A stretch of DNA of 64,000 nt from Fulvivirga ligni (GTDB lineage: Bacteria > Bacteroidota > Bacteroidia > Cytophagales > Cyclobacteriaceae): NCBI RefSeq assembly GCF_021389935.1, contig NZ_CP089979.1, positions 248,001 through 312,000 of the forward strand, read 5' to 3'. Positions 26,843 to 37,460 of the stretch are shown piece after piece; position 1 is the first letter of the stretch, and every line of letters begins with the position of its first letter. The notes beneath the pieces were generated by a model. That model worked only from the letters and a program-made list of their open reading frames with translations. It was not told where the DNA came from and ran no database searches. The translations under genes were made by a program, and so were the position numbers.

Positions 26843-26873
26843 TTTGATTTATGTAGATTAAAGCTTAGTTTTG
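26843..26873 (+). promoter_or_regulatory. Bacteroidota sigma-A promoter upstream of atpD
   Basis: TTTG at 26843-26846 and TAGTTTTG at 26866-26873 are separated by exactly 19 bases, matching TTTG-N19-TAnnTTTG. The atpD ATG follows 49 bases later. Confidence 0.75.
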
Positions 26874-26916
26874 CGGACTGAAATTATAGAGGCACTAAAT
26901 CATTTCTATCAAATAA

Positions 26917-28428
<1,512 letters not shown>

Positions 28429-28442
28429 TATAAATCTTTAAT

Positions 28443-28466
28443 AGGTGCTCTTTAAGGGCACCTTTA
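28443..28466 (+). terminator. weak hairpin between atpD and atpC
   Basis: Stem aggtgctc/gggcacct with a TTTAA loop (one G-T pair) and only three T after it. It may be an intercistronic attenuator or an mRNA-stabilising element and not a full stop. Confidence 0.4.
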
Positions 28467-28487
28467 CCACATAACTGTAGCAGTAAA

Positions 28488-28745
28488 ATGTTATTAGAAA
28501 TAGTTACTCCAGCCAAAAAAGTATTCGAAGGTAGTGTTACCATAGCTACATTTCCAGGTGTAGATGGTTCATTCCAGGTTTTAAATGACCACGCTCCTCT
28601 AGTGAGTACTTTAGAGGAAGGGAAATTATCTTACAAAACTTCTGGTGGAAAAGAAGGCAGCATCACTATCACTGGTGGTGTAGTAGAAGTTCTTAATAAT
28701 AAGATTGTAGTATTAGCTGATGGTTTGGTGGAAACACCTGCTTAA
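28488..28745 (+). CDS. atpC: F1Fo ATP synthase subunit epsilon
   Basis: An 85-residue protein covering the N-terminal beta-sandwich of epsilon (IVTPAKKVFEGSV, FPGVDGSFQVLNDHAPLVSTL). The C-terminal two-helix inhibitory domain is missing, which is usual for short epsilon subunits in Bacteroidota. It is the last gene of the atpD-atpC unit and is followed by a terminator. Confidence 0.93.
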   Translation: MLLEIVTPAKKVFEGSVTIATFPGVDGSFQVLNDHAPLVSTLEEGKLSYKTSGGKEGSITITGGVVEVLNNKIVVLADGLVETPA

Positions 28746-28770
28746 AGGTTAATAACAAAAAATATAAATG

Positions 28771-28801
28771 AAGCTCTGGATGAAAATTCAGAGCTTTTTT
28801 A
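28771..28801 (+). terminator. rho-independent terminator after atpC
   Basis: Stem aagctctg/cagagctt, 10-base loop, then a T-run. It lies between convergent atpC and the small membrane-protein gene ending at 28799. Confidence 0.8.
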
Positions 28802-29101
28802 TTTCCTACCGGTCATGCGCCTGAACATACGCTTCTCAAAAGCCCAGAAAAACTGGAACTGACCAAATATAAATCCATATATCAAAAGGATAATATTATA
28901 GATTGGGAAGATGAGGATATAGTAAGTAAGGGTAAACACCCAGGTACGTTCACTTTCTGGAACAATTAAATTGAGTATGGGAGCTTTCAGAAAGAAAACA
29001 GTGAAGCCAGTACAAGCAAAAACCACTAGAATGAGAATAGCCCTGACAGTATTTACCTGCCATCTGTTCTCTAATCTATCTAGCCATTGAGGTTTTTTCA
29101 T
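28799..29101 (-). CDS. small conserved membrane protein of unknown function
   Basis: A 100-residue protein with two strong hydrophobic segments (about residues 18-40 and 55-80) and a basic C-terminus (FEKRMFRRMTGRK). The N-terminal block PQWLDRLENRWQVN is found in small Bacteroidota membrane proteins of unknown role. The ATG at 29101 overlaps the stop of the pseudouridine synthase gene (ATGA) and is preferred over an upstream Met at 29122. Translational coupling suggests co-expression, not shared function. Confidence 0.7.
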   Translation of the reverse strand: MKKPQWLDRLENRWQVNTVRAILILVVFACTGFTVFFLKAPILNLIVPESERTWVFTLTYYILIFPIYNIILLIYGFIFGQFQFFWAFEKRMFRRMTGRK

Positions 29102-29778
29102 TTCCCCCCAAATAAACCCCAAATTTGATCTTTAGGCAAGGGAGCGGTTATATTTAAAGGTTCTTTTTTTACCGGATGCTCAAAGCTTACAAAACGACTG
29201 TGCAGATAAATATCATTACTATGGGCCTTGTCTCCTCCATACTTCAAATCACCAAGTATATTACAGCCAATTTTAGCCAGCTGAACTCTTATTTGATGCG
29301 GCCTACCAGTTTGAAGAGTGATCTCAAGCATATAATATTCAGCCACTCGGCCGATAAGTTTATATGACAAAACGGCCTGTTTGGCTCCACTTACCTTTTT
29401 ATTGAAGGCAGAAGTTTTATTGATTTTAGTATTTTTCTTCAGCCAATGAGTAAGCTCATCCTGAGTTTGTGGCGGTCTATGTGTAGTGATAGCCCAGTAT
29501 GTTTTTTGAATATCTCTTTCTTTGAAAATTTTATTCATCCTTTCCAAAGCTTTAGAGGTTCGCGCTAAAACTACTGCCCCGCTAACAGGCCTATCTAAAC
29601 GATGTACCACGCCTAGAAAAACATCGCCAGGCTTATTATATTTCTTTTTGATGTACTCTTTAGCATCATCCCCCAGGGTTAAATCCCCAGTTTTATCTGC
29701 CTGAACAAGCTCACCCCCCTGCTTATTTATGATAAGCAGGTGATTATCTTCATATAAAACATTCTTAGAATCTAGCAC
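29098..29778 (-). CDS. RluA-family RNA pseudouridine synthase
   Basis: A 226-residue enzyme that isomerises uridine in RNA. The catalytic Asp62 lies in HRLDRPVSG (59-67). The QTGRPHQIRVQL block and the LGDLKYGG block are also typical. It lacks the N-terminal S4 RNA-binding domain, so it belongs to the short RluA/RluC-like type and the exact target base cannot be told. It starts 6 bases after prfC ends on the same strand. Confidence 0.9.
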   Translation of the reverse strand: MLDSKNVLYEDNHLLIINKQGGELVQADKTGDLTLGDDAKEYIKKKYNKPGDVFLGVVHRLDRPVSGAVVLARTSKALERMNKIFKERDIQKTYWAITTHRPPQTQDELTHWLKKNTKINKTSAFNKKVSGAKQAVLSYKLIGRVAEYYMLEITLQTGRPHQIRVQLAKIGCNILGDLKYGGDKAHSNDIYLHSRFVSFEHPVKKEPLNITAPLPKDQIWGLFGGK

Positions 29779-29783
29779 AGCTC

Positions 29784-31364
29784 TTAAAATTCAGAAGTAA
29801 AATGAAACTCTATGTCAGGGAAGTTATCCTGCACCATGGTAAGCCATGATCTTGATTCAGCCATAAATACCCACTTACCGTCCTTATCCTTAGCGATATG
29901 TCTGAATTTGGATTTTATAAATTCGTTGAGCTGCTTTTTATCTTTACTACTAATCCAGCAAGCTTTGTAAAGATTCATCGGCATGAAATCACAAGATGCT
30001 CCATACTCATTTTTCAGCCTGTGCTGGATTACCTCGAACTGTAATGCTCCCACGGTACCAACCACCTTTCTAGCCCCAAGCTCATAAGTAAACAGCTGAG
30101 CTACACCCTCTTCCATCAGCTGATGTAATCCCTTATCAAGCTGCTTGGTCTTCATAGCATCCTTATTGATCACCTCTTTAAAAATCTCGGGCGAGAAACT
30201 AGGAATTCCTTTGTACATACCCTTTTCACCTTCCGAAATGGTGTCTCCAATCTTCAGGTTTCCAGTATCATAAAGACCAACAATATCTCCTGGCCAAGCT
30301 TCCTCCACCAATTCCTTTTCCTGAGCCATGAATGCGGTAACATTAGAAAATCTAATTTTCTTATCAGTTCTCACGTGATAATAGTTGGTACCTCTTTCAA
30401 ACTTACCCGCACAGACTCTGATAAAAGCGATACGGTTCCTGTGGTTTGGGTCCATGTTAGCATGGATTTTAAAGATGAAGCCAGAGAATTTATTTTCATC
30501 AGGCTCTATTAAACGCTCTTCAGTTTCTCTGGACTTAGGCGCAGGAGCCAATTCTATAAAGCAGTCTAAAAGCTCTTTAACACCGAAATTATTAACAGCA
30601 CTACCGAAAAATACCGGAGCTACATTTCCTGCCAGATATTCATTCACATCAAACTCTGGATATACTCCTTCTATTAGCTCTACATCCTCTCTAAGCTGAG
30701 CGGCATAATTCTCACCAACCTCCTCATCTATGCGAGGGTCATTAATATCTGCAATTTGAATACCGTCGCCCTCCACCTTTGTTTTACTAGCCGTAAAAAG
30801 ATGCAAGCTTTTATTAAACAAGCTGTATACACCTTTAAAAGTCTTACCCATACTTATAGGCCAGCTTAAAGGACGAACCTTTATATTAAGTTTTTCTTCT
30901 ATTTCATCTAAAAGATCATAAGGATCACGACCTTCCCTATCTAGTTTATTAATGAAGCAGAGCACAGGCGTATTTCTCATTCTACACACCTCCATTAGCT
31001 TCTCAGTCTGAATCTCTACCCCCTTCACGCAGTCTATTACCATGATCACGCTGTCAACTGCCGTAAGTGTGCGGTATGTATCTTCAGCAAAATCCTGGTG
31101 ACCAGGAGTATCCAGCAAATTGATTTTCTTGCCGTTATAATTAAATCCCATCACAGAGGTGGCCACTGATATACCTCTCTGCTTTTCTATCTCCATCCAG
31201 TCAGAGCGGGCATGCATCTTAATCTTATTAGACTTTACCGCACCAGCAGTCTGAATAGCACCTCCAAATAAAAGTAGCTTTTCAGTAAGTGTGGTTTTTC
31301 CGGCATCCGGGTGACTGATAATTCCAAAGGTTCTGCGCTTCTCTATTTCTTCTTTCAGTGCCAT
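29784..31364 (-). CDS. prfC: peptide chain release factor 3
   Basis: A 526-residue GTPase that recycles RF1 and RF2. G1 is [14 protein letters not shown] (residues 17-30), the switch region includes [14 protein letters not shown]3 is DTPGHQDF and G4 is [10 protein letters not shown]. The C-terminal RF3 domains have the [14 protein letters not shown] block. Length is normal. The pseudouridine synthase and a small membrane protein follow in a minus-strand unit. A -7-like element (TATCTTTG) sits 30 bases upstream. Confidence 0.97.
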   Translation of the reverse strand: MALKEEIEKRRTFGIISHPDAGKTTLTEKLLLFGGAIQTAGAVKSNKIKMHARSDWMEIEKQRGISVATSVMGFNYNGKKINLLDTPGHQDFAEDTYRTLTAVDSVIMVIDCVKGVEIQTEKLMEVCRMRNTPVLCFINKLDREGRDPYDLLDEIEEKLNIKVRPLSWPISMGKTFKGVYSLFNKSLHLFTASKTKVEGDGIQIADINDPRIDEEVGENYAAQLREDVELIEGVYPEFDVNEYLAGNVAPVFFGSAVNNFGVKELLDCFIELAPAPKSRETEERLIEPDENKFSGFIFKIHANMDPNHRNRIAFIRVCAGKFERGTNYYHVRTDKKIRFSNVTAFMAQEKELVEEAWPGDIVGLYDTGNLKIGDTISEGEKGMYKGIPSFSPEIFKEVINKDAMKTKQLDKGLHQLMEEGVAQLFTYELGARKVVGTVGALQFEVIQHRLKNEYGASCDFMPMNLYKACWISSKDKKQLNEFIKSKFRHIAKDKDGKWVFMAESRSWLTMVQDNFPDIEFHFTSEF

Positions 31365-31694
31365 GGGCTAATTCTATAATTTGAATTGATCTGCAAAGAT
31401 AGATATTTCATAGAATCTTGGCAGGAACAGCATTAAATATATAAGATGTACTATCATATAATGGCCGATGGAAAAAACTACGCTTAAGCCATGATGATTG
31501 AATACTCAGATTAAGGAACAATTAGCCACCATTACCACACCAGAGGGTAACTTGCAAATTATTTTATAACCTGAAATTTCATAAGGGTTACTAAATTAAA
31601 ATTACTAGTATAAAGCTTTGACTAGCAGTTACTTAACTCGCAAGCTCAAACATTTTTTAAAATAAAATATCCTAAAAAAACACGTATTTTTACA
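31365..31694. other. 330-base intergenic region between divergent prfC and the first collagen-like lipoprotein
   Basis: AT-rich and without a credible reading frame. On the minus strand it holds TATCTTTG (31394-31401), a likely -7 element for prfC. On the plus side TATTTTTA at 31685-31692 is a 7-of-8 match to the -7 motif but lies almost on the start codon. Nothing else is seen. Confidence 0.5.
31394..31401 (-). promoter_or_regulatory. Bacteroidota -7 element (TATCTTTG) upstream of prfC
   Basis: Exact TAnnTTTG match on the minus strand, 30 bases before the prfC ATG. No clear -33 TTTG. Confidence 0.45.
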
Positions 31695-32375
31695 ATGAAA
31701 AAACTTAGTTATTTATTTTTCGCATGTTTTATCTCTTTATCGTTAATGAATTGCGCTGAAGATGGTGAACCTGGACCAGCTGGTAAAGATGGAGTTGATG
31801 GCATTGATGGAGTAGATGGAGTTGACGGTGTAGATGGACAAGATGGAGAAGGTTTTGAAGAACTAACAAAAGATGGCTCTATCATTCTTTATTTTGATGG
31901 TACGAGACCTGATGGCATTGAATTTGAAGATTCTGTAGTATTTACATACTCTAATGATATTCCAAGTACAGTTGAACTGATTGAAGATGAAGAAGAAGGA
32001 ACTTATTATGAAGTAGAATTAACCAAATTCACAACTCCAAGTTTGCCATTTTTTGAAGGAGGCGGGTATTTCGACTTCTTCTATAAGACCACTGACCTAA
32101 GTAATAACGCAGATTTCTCGCTTGATGGCTTATATTGGAACTCAACAGTAACTACCTCTGATAATAAAGCATTTAGAGTTACTGGCGGTATAGAAGGAGA
32201 ACTAGATCTCACTATTACTGACTATAATTATGATGAAACTACTGGCCGTATTCAGTTTGGATTCTCATTTGTTTTAGACGATAATATGAACTCTACATAC
32301 CATGAACTTAATGTTACTGGTAAAGTTGATGTTAACCTTTATGAAATAATCTACCCAGAAATGGGTCCAATGTAA
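31695..32375 (+). CDS. lipoprotein with collagen-like Gly-X-Y tract, copy 1
   Basis: A 226-residue lipoprotein with a lipobox ending at Cys20 (LSLMNC). Residues 24-53 are ten Gly-X-Y triplets, mainly GVD. The remaining 170 residues form an acidic, beta-rich domain beginning GFEELTKDGSIILYFDGTRPDG. The same architecture recurs in the next two genes, which makes this the first of a tandem family. It is probably anchored to the outer membrane and surface-facing. No function is known to me; a short Gly-X-Y tract of this size could form a trimeric stalk, which is inference. Confidence 0.75.
   Translation: MKKLSYLFFACFISLSLMNCAEDGEPGPAGKDGVDGIDGVDGVDGVDGQDGEGFEELTKDGSIILYFDGTRPDGIEFEDSVVFTYSNDIPSTVELIEDEEEGTYYEVELTKFTTPSLPFFEGGGYFDFFYKTTDLSNNADFSLDGLYWNSTVTTSDNKAFRVTGGIEGELDLTITDYNYDETTGRIQFGFSFVLDDNMNSTYHELNVTGKVDVNLYEIIYPEMGPM
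31764..31853 (+). repeat. 9-base repeat tract encoding ten Gly-X-Y triplets (copy 1)
   Basis: Ten in-frame 9-base units (ggn-nnn-gan mostly) coding GEP, GPA, GKD and then mainly GVD. It lies directly after the lipid-anchor Cys. Confidence 0.85.
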
Positions 32376-32783
32376 TTTGGAACAAAATAGTAACCAAAAA
32401 GACTGCCCTCTGGCAGTCTTTTTTTGTTTACGCCATGTAGTATTTAAAATTATTTAAATATTCTCTCGCCCCCTTTGCATCAATGCAATCCCTTCTTACT
32501 CTGTGGTCACATCACAAATCATCTTTTAAATATAATTTAGGGCAACCATTATCTAACTACTATTCTTCACCAGGCCCGAATCGCTCTCATAGAGCTCTTT
32601 TTCAATGACATATATTTTGAATAATTCACACATGTCATTGCATCCATATTAAATATTACATCTACAACTTCCACCTAAATTCGAGATTCTTAATAAGCAG
32701 AAGATAGCTAATTTCAATATAGCCCTTAACTGATCATGTTCAGCCCATTTTGAAAATCAATTAGCAATTAAATGTTTACAACA
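32376..32783. other. 408-base intergenic region between lipoprotein copies 1 and 2
   Basis: It starts with a strong terminator (32396-32425). The rest is AT-rich with several stops in every frame. No tRNA, hairpin pair or clear TAnnTTTG promoter was found; TAATTTAG near 32533 is only a partial match. Confidence 0.5.
32396..32425 (+). terminator. rho-independent terminator after lipoprotein copy 1
   Basis: Stem gactgcc/ggcagtc with a CTCT loop, flanked by five A and seven T. Confidence 0.9.
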
Positions 32784-33443
32784 ATGAGAATCATTAACTA
32801 CCTTTTTTTAGCATGTATTATAGTATTTTCTTTCGGGAGCTGCGCAGAAGATGGCGATGTGGGACCAGCCGGAGCGGATGGCACTAATGGAACAAACGGC
32901 ACTAATGGCACCGATGGTGAAGACGGTATGGATGGTGCTGGCTTCGATGAATTAACTAAATATGGAAATATCATGATATACCTGGATGGTACGAGACCAG
33001 ATGAGGTAGCATTTAAAGATACTTCCAATTTCCGATTCGTACCCATTGAAGATATCTCTTCTGAAAATGTTGTATCCATATCAGAGTCAACCTATTCCTT
33101 TAGAGCTATGCGCTTCCTTAGTGCTCCTGATGATGTATTTCAGTATTCCGTAGCCAGACTAATCATGACCGTCGAAGACGGAGAAACACTGTCTTTCCCA
33201 AATTTCAGCTTGGAAATAGGAAAAGATGTGGTTACTACAGACTTTAAAGTTTTTGGCATTTACGATACCTACAGTTCTTCCAGTTATACAGATTTGGTTA
33301 TTGAAGATTATAGCTATACGCCAAGTACTGGCACAATGCAATTCTCATTTTCATTTAATGTCACCGGAGCAAATAATGACACTGGAAATGATTTGAATGT
33401 ATCAGGAGAGGTAGAGTTAGTGGTGCTTGAATACATTAATTAG
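32784..33443 (+). CDS. lipoprotein with collagen-like Gly-X-Y tract, copy 2
   Basis: A 219-residue lipoprotein, paralogue of the flanking genes. With the ATG at 32784 the lipobox Cys is residue 20 and the Gly-X-Y tract starts at residue 24, exactly as in copy 1; a start at 32772 would add four residues. The tract has ten triplets rich in GTN. The C-terminal domain shares with copy 3 the blocks TKYGNIMIYLDGTRPDEVAFKD, RFLSAPDD and TTDFKVF. Copies 2 and 3 are closer to each other than to copy 1. Only about 55 bases separate it from copy 3, so these two are probably co-transcribed. Confidence 0.75.
   Translation: MRIINYLFLACIIVFSFGSCAEDGDVGPAGADGTNGTNGTNGTDGEDGMDGAGFDELTKYGNIMIYLDGTRPDEVAFKDTSNFRFVPIEDISSENVVSISESTYSFRAMRFLSAPDDVFQYSVARLIMTVEDGETLSFPNFSLEIGKDVVTTDFKVFGIYDTYSSSSYTDLVIEDYSYTPSTGTMQFSFSFNVTGANNDTGNDLNVSGEVELVVLEYIN
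32853..32942 (+). repeat. 9-base repeat tract encoding ten Gly-X-Y triplets (copy 2)
   Basis: Ten in-frame 9-base units coding mainly GTN, following the lipid-anchor Cys by three residues. Confidence 0.85.
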
Positions 33444-33498
33444 TCTTCCAAACCTATTTCCAATTAGTGATAGAATTTTCAATTTAAAAGAAACCAAA

Positions 33499-34167
33499 AT
33501 GAAGAATCATTTTTATATAATTATAATAATAGCCATGTGCATGTTCATGGCGTGTCAGGACGGTGAAGTAGGGCCAGCAGGACCAGATGGAGCCAACGGG
33601 ACCAATGGCACTAACGGCACTAATGGTTTAGACGGTCAAGATGGAGAAAATGGTGAGGGTTATGATCAAATAGCCAAATATGGAAATATTATGGTTTATT
33701 TAGACGGAATGACACCTGAAGATGTAGTGTTTAAGGACACCTCAAATTTTAAATTTGCCTCAATTGGTTATTTACGCACTTATAATATAATTAATATTGG
33801 CGAAACAAGTAGTTCCATTAGCGTATATCGCTTTTTAAGCACGCCTGATGATATATACCAAGCATCGAGAGTCACTGTATCTGCAAATATTACAGAAGAA
33901 GATGGTAACTTCACGTTTGAAAACTTTTCAATTTTCTTCTTCAAAGATATTGTGACTACAGATTTTAAAGTTTTTGATATAGCCAATACCTTTAATAGTT
34001 CTACTTATACCGATCTAGACATTTCTAATTATAGTTATGATCCATCTACAGGTTCATTACAATTTACATTTTCGTTTAATGTAAGCGGTTCAAATAATGC
34101 CACTGGCAACGACCTTACCGTCTCAGGTGAAGTGGACATTATAATACTCGAGAATTTGGATTTATAA
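33499..34167 (+). CDS. lipoprotein with collagen-like Gly-X-Y tract, copy 3
   Basis: A 222-residue lipoprotein with a lipobox ending at Cys19 (MFMAC) and eleven Gly-X-Y triplets from residue 22. The C-terminal domain is a clear paralogue of copy 2 (IAKYGNIMVYLDGMTPEDVVFKD, RFLSTPDD, TTDFKVF, FSFNVSGSNNATGNDL). The ATG at 33499 is chosen because it gives a proper lipoprotein signal; the longer frame from 33427 would begin with a TTG inside the previous gene. A terminator follows. Function unknown, probably a surface-exposed protein. Confidence 0.75.
   Translation: MKNHFYIIIIIAMCMFMACQDGEVGPAGPDGANGTNGTNGTNGLDGQDGENGEGYDQIAKYGNIMVYLDGMTPEDVVFKDTSNFKFASIGYLRTYNIINIGETSSSISVYRFLSTPDDIYQASRVTVSANITEEDGNFTFENFSIFFFKDIVTTDFKVFDIANTFNSSTYTDLDISNYSYDPSTGSLQFTFSFNVSGSNNATGNDLTVSGEVDIIILENLDL
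33562..33660 (+). repeat. 9-base repeat tract encoding eleven Gly-X-Y triplets (copy 3)
   Basis: Eleven in-frame 9-base units, with GTN three times in a row in the middle, close in sequence to the tract of copy 2. Confidence 0.85.
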
Positions 34168-34194
34168 ATTTCGATCTTTATATAACTCAATACT

Positions 34195-34222
34195 GCCGCT
34201 TCAACTACGGAGCGGCTTTTTT
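34195..34222 (+). terminator. rho-independent terminator after lipoprotein copy 3
   Basis: Stem gccgct/agcggc with a 10-base loop and six T, 27 bases after the stop. Confidence 0.8.
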
Positions 34223-34345
34223 GTTCCCTTCTGTCAGCACCTTCTGCCATACTGTCAGCGTCTTTGATTTGGCACAACCATTGATAAGTTGTTATTACGA
34301 AATAAAAATAGAAATTATTAATTCATAAATAAGGACTTAATTATC

Positions 34346-36277
34346 ATGGGAAAAATTATTGGAATTGACTTAGGTACTACCAACTCTTGCGTGGCCGTGA
34401 TGGAAGGTAATGAGCCTGTAGTGATCCCTAATAGCGAAGGAAGAAGAACTACTCCTTCTATAGTAGCTTTTCTTGAGGATGGAAAAGGTGAAAGAAAAAT
34501 AGGAGATCCTGCTAAGAGACAGGCCATCACTAACCCTCATAACACTGTAAGCTCTGTAAAGAGATTTATGGGTAAGAAATTCTCTGAAGTAAGCGAAGAG
34601 AAGAAATCTATGTCTTACCAGGTAGAAAAGGGAAATAATGATGTTGTTCGCGTAAAAATTGGCGACAGAAACTATACACCTCAGGAAATTTCAGCTATGA
34701 TTCTTCAAAAGATGAAATCTACAGCTGAAGATTATCTGGGAACTGAGGTTAAAGAAGCGGTAATTACTGTACCTGCTTACTTTAACGATGCTGAAAGACA
34801 AGCTACTAAAGAAGCTGGTCAGATAGCTGGCTTAGAAGTAAAACGTATTATCAACGAGCCTACTGCTGCTGCTCTTGCTTATGGTCTTGACAAAAAAGAT
34901 CAGGACATGAAAATAGCAGTGTATGACCTTGGTGGTGGTACATTTGATATATCTATTCTTGAACTTGGTGACGGCGTATTTGAAGTAAAATCTACTAACG
35001 GAGATGTTCACCTTGGTGGTGACGACTTTGACCAGAAAATTATTGACTGGTTAGCTCAAGAGTTCTTGAATGACGAGAACATAGATCTTAGAAAAGATCC
35101 TATGGCTCTACAGAGACTTAAAGAAGCTGCTGAGAAAGCTAAAATTGAATTATCTAGCTCTACAGAAACTGAAATTAACTTACCATACATTATGCCTGTG
35201 GACGGTGTTCCTAAGCACTTGGTAAGAAAATTAACCAGAGCTAAATTCGAGCAGATCTGTGATGATCTTATCAGAAGATCTATGGATCCTTGTAAAGCTG
35301 CTCTTAATGATGCTGGAATGACTGCTTCTGATATTGACGAAGTAATCTTAGTAGGTGGTTCTACCAGAATACCTAAAATTCAGGAAGAGGTAGAGAAATT
35401 CTTCGGTAAAAAACCTTCAAAAGGTGTTAACCCTGATGAGGTAGTAGCTATCGGAGCATCTATCCAAGGTGGTGTTTTAACTGGTGAAGTAAAAGATGTC
35501 CTTCTTCTAGATGTAACTCCGCTTTCATTAGGTATCGAAACTATGGGTGGTGTGTTCACTAAGTTAATCGAAGCTAACACTACTATACCTACTAAAAAGT
35601 CTGAAGTATTCTCTACAGCTGCTGATAACCAGCCTTCAGTGGAAATCCACGTATTACAAGGTGAGAGATCAATGGCTAAGGATAACAGAACTATTGGTAG
35701 ATTCCACCTGGATGGTATTCCACCAGCTCCAAGAGGTGTGCCTCAAGTAGAAGTTACATTCGATATTGATGCTAACGGTATCATGAATGTATCTGCTAAG
35801 GACAAAGGAACTGGTAAAGAACAAAAAATCAGAATCGAGTCATCTTCAGGTCTTACTGATGAGGAAATCGAGAAAATGAGACAAGAAGCTCAGGCTAACG
35901 CTGATGCTGATAAAGAGGCAAAAGAGAAAATTGATAAAATCAATGCTGCTGACTCTTTAATCTTCCAAACAGAGAAGCAATTAAAAGAGTATGGTGACAA
36001 ACTTTCTGATGATAACAAAGGCAAAATTAACTCTGCCCTTGAAGAATTGAAGAAAGCTCACCAATCTCAAGACCTTGCGGCTATTGAAACAGCTATGGAA
36101 GGATTGAATAAAGCATGGGAAGGTGCTGCTCAAGAGATGTATGCTGCTACAGGCGGTCAGCCAGGTGCTGATGGAGCTGGAGCTGCAGACGGAGCACAAG
36201 GACCTGAGGCTGAAGCTGGTGCTGACAGTGATGTTTCGGATGTTGAATTCGAAGAAGTAGATGACAACAAAAAGTAA
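34346..36277 (+). CDS. dnaK: chaperone DnaK (Hsp70)
   Basis: A 643-residue Hsp70. The ATPase domain starts [18 protein letters not shown] and contains [15 protein letters not shown] and [17 protein letters not shown]. The substrate domain starts at about residue 390 ([16 protein letters not shown]). The C-terminus is low in complexity and ends acidic ([10 protein letters not shown]). It works with GrpE and DnaJ, coded 13 kb upstream. A terminator follows. A weak promoter-like pair (TTTG, then TAAGTTGT) lies near 34263-34292. Confidence 0.98.
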   Translation: MGKIIGIDLGTTNSCVAVMEGNEPVVIPNSEGRRTTPSIVAFLEDGKGERKIGDPAKRQAITNPHNTVSSVKRFMGKKFSEVSEEKKSMSYQVEKGNNDVVRVKIGDRNYTPQEISAMILQKMKSTAEDYLGTEVKEAVITVPAYFNDAERQATKEAGQIAGLEVKRIINEPTAAALAYGLDKKDQDMKIAVYDLGGGTFDISILELGDGVFEVKSTNGDVHLGGDDFDQKIIDWLAQEFLNDENIDLRKDPMALQRLKEAAEKAKIELSSSTETEINLPYIMPVDGVPKHLVRKLTRAKFEQICDDLIRRSMDPCKAALNDAGMTASDIDEVILVGGSTRIPKIQEEVEKFFGKKPSKGVNPDEVVAIGASIQGGVLTGEVKDVLLLDVTPLSLGIETMGGVFTKLIEANTTIPTKKSEVFSTAADNQPSVEIHVLQGERSMAKDNRTIGRFHLDGIPPAPRGVPQVEVTFDIDANGIMNVSAKDKGTGKEQKIRIESSSGLTDEEIEKMRQEAQANADADKEAKEKIDKINAADSLIFQTEKQLKEYGDKLSDDNKGKINSALEELKKAHQSQDLAAIETAMEGLNKAWEGAAQEMYAATGGQPGADGAGAADGAQGPEAEAGADSDVSDVEFEEVDDNKK

Positions 36278-36298
36278 TCTACTGATAAACATAGATCG

Positions 36299-36328
36299 AA
36301 AAAAGGGGCTAGTTAGCCCCTTTTTTTG
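36299..36328 (+). terminator. rho-independent terminator after dnaK
   Basis: Stem aaaaggggct/agcccctttt with an AGTT loop and a T-run of seven. Confidence 0.92.
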
Positions 36329-36451
36329 TGCCTAAAAATCAACTCATCGGCGTATAATCACACTCATCCTGCAAATAACTCCCTCCATAGTAATGCACAT
36401 ACAAAAGGCTCTCCCTAAAGCGTTTACAAAGAAAATTAATCACAAAAAATA

Positions 36452-37342
36452 ATGATGAAGACGAGAATTTTAAGCTTAGTATTTATTGCATCAATCTTCT
36501 CTACATTTATAGCCTGTAACAAAGATGAAGAGATTGATGGCAGAGGGAAAGCAAATATCTATCTTACAGATGCACCAATTGATGACGCCAATATCGCAGG
36601 GGTAATTATTTCAGTAAGCAGTATAGAAGTAAATGGTCCTGCAGGATGGCAAATTATAAAATCATTTGACGAGCCATTACCTGTTGACCTTTTAAGCTAT
36701 CAAAATGGCGAAAAGCTTCTGATCTCAGAAGAAAAATTAGATGCCGGGACCTACAGCGCATTAAGATTAAACCTTAACATACCACTTGAAGGGGAAGGAG
36801 AACCTTCTACGCCTAGCAGCTATGTACTATTTGCTGATGGCACATCCAAATCGCTTTATCTTCCAAACGATAATGCTCAGGAAGAATACAAGGTAGCAGG
36901 AAGCTTTACTGTACCTATGAATGGAGTAACTAATCTCACCCTTGATTTTGACGTGAGAAAAGCACTTGTGAAAAACTCACAAAGTGAGGCTTATATGCTG
37001 AAACCTACCATCAGATTAGTGTCAGCAGAAGAAGCTGGCACCATTCAGGGAGTTCTTACAGAAAACATTGATGTTCATCATGCTGTGGTTTTCGCCTACC
37101 CTAAAGAGACATTCTCTAATGGTGAAATCATTAAACCAAAAGCCAATAACTTAAGGTTTGCTAATGCGGCTTCCAGCACTGTGGTAAATGACAATAATCA
37201 ATTCACCTTAGCCTTTATGAACAAGGGCGACTATGACTTATACGTTGTAGGATATGATGAATCTGGAAATTTTGAAGGTATAATTGGTGCTTACTATGGT
37301 TTGAATGTAGCTGCCATGAGCATTACAGAGATCGAATTATAA
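36452..37342 (+). CDS. DUF4382 domain-containing lipoprotein
   Basis: A 296-residue lipoprotein with a lipobox ending at Cys22 (FSTFIAC). The body opens with the DUF4382 mark GKANIYLTDAPIDDANIAGV, then SSIEVNGPAGWQII and PVDLLSYQNGEKLL. This family of exported beta-rich proteins is widespread in Bacteroidota and has no known role. It stands alone between two terminators. Two tandem ATGs at 36452 and 36455 give alternative starts of no consequence. Confidence 0.85.
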   Translation: MMKTRILSLVFIASIFSTFIACNKDEEIDGRGKANIYLTDAPIDDANIAGVIISVSSIEVNGPAGWQIIKSFDEPLPVDLLSYQNGEKLLISEEKLDAGTYSALRLNLNIPLEGEGEPSTPSSYVLFADGTSKSLYLPNDNAQEEYKVAGSFTVPMNGVTNLTLDFDVRKALVKNSQSEAYMLKPTIRLVSAEEAGTIQGVLTENIDVHHAVVFAYPKETFSNGEIIKPKANNLRFANAASSTVVNDNNQFTLAFMNKGDYDLYVVGYDESGNFEGIIGAYYGLNVAAMSITEIEL

Positions 37343-37383
37343 GACAAAATCATAAAGAAAGACAATAATTCTTCCTTTTAATT

Positions 37384-37413
37384 AAAAAAAAGCCTCTTAA
37401 TGAGGCTTTTTTT
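37384..37413 (+). terminator. rho-independent terminator after the DUF4382 gene
   Basis: Stem gcctc/gaggc extended by flanking A-run and T-run pairs, with a TTAAT loop. Confidence 0.88.
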
Positions 37414-37426
37414 ATGCGAATCATAT

Positions 37427-37434
37427 TAGTTTTG
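37427..37434 (+). promoter_or_regulatory. Bacteroidota -7 element (TAGTTTTG) upstream of lysC
   Basis: Exact TAnnTTTG match, identical to the atpD -7 element, 26 bases before the aspartokinase ATG and directly after a terminator. No good -33 TTTG. Confidence 0.55.
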
Positions 37435-37460
37435 CACGCAAATATTAAAAATATCACAAA

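Noticed and set aside
33427-33498. TTG start giving a 246-residue third collagen-like lipoprotein
   Set aside because: It begins inside the previous gene and would bury the lipoprotein signal; the ATG at 33499 gives a proper signal as in the paralogues.
31764-33660. CRISPR-like array
   Set aside because: The repeats are contiguous in-frame 9-base units without spacers and code for Gly-X-Y triplets.
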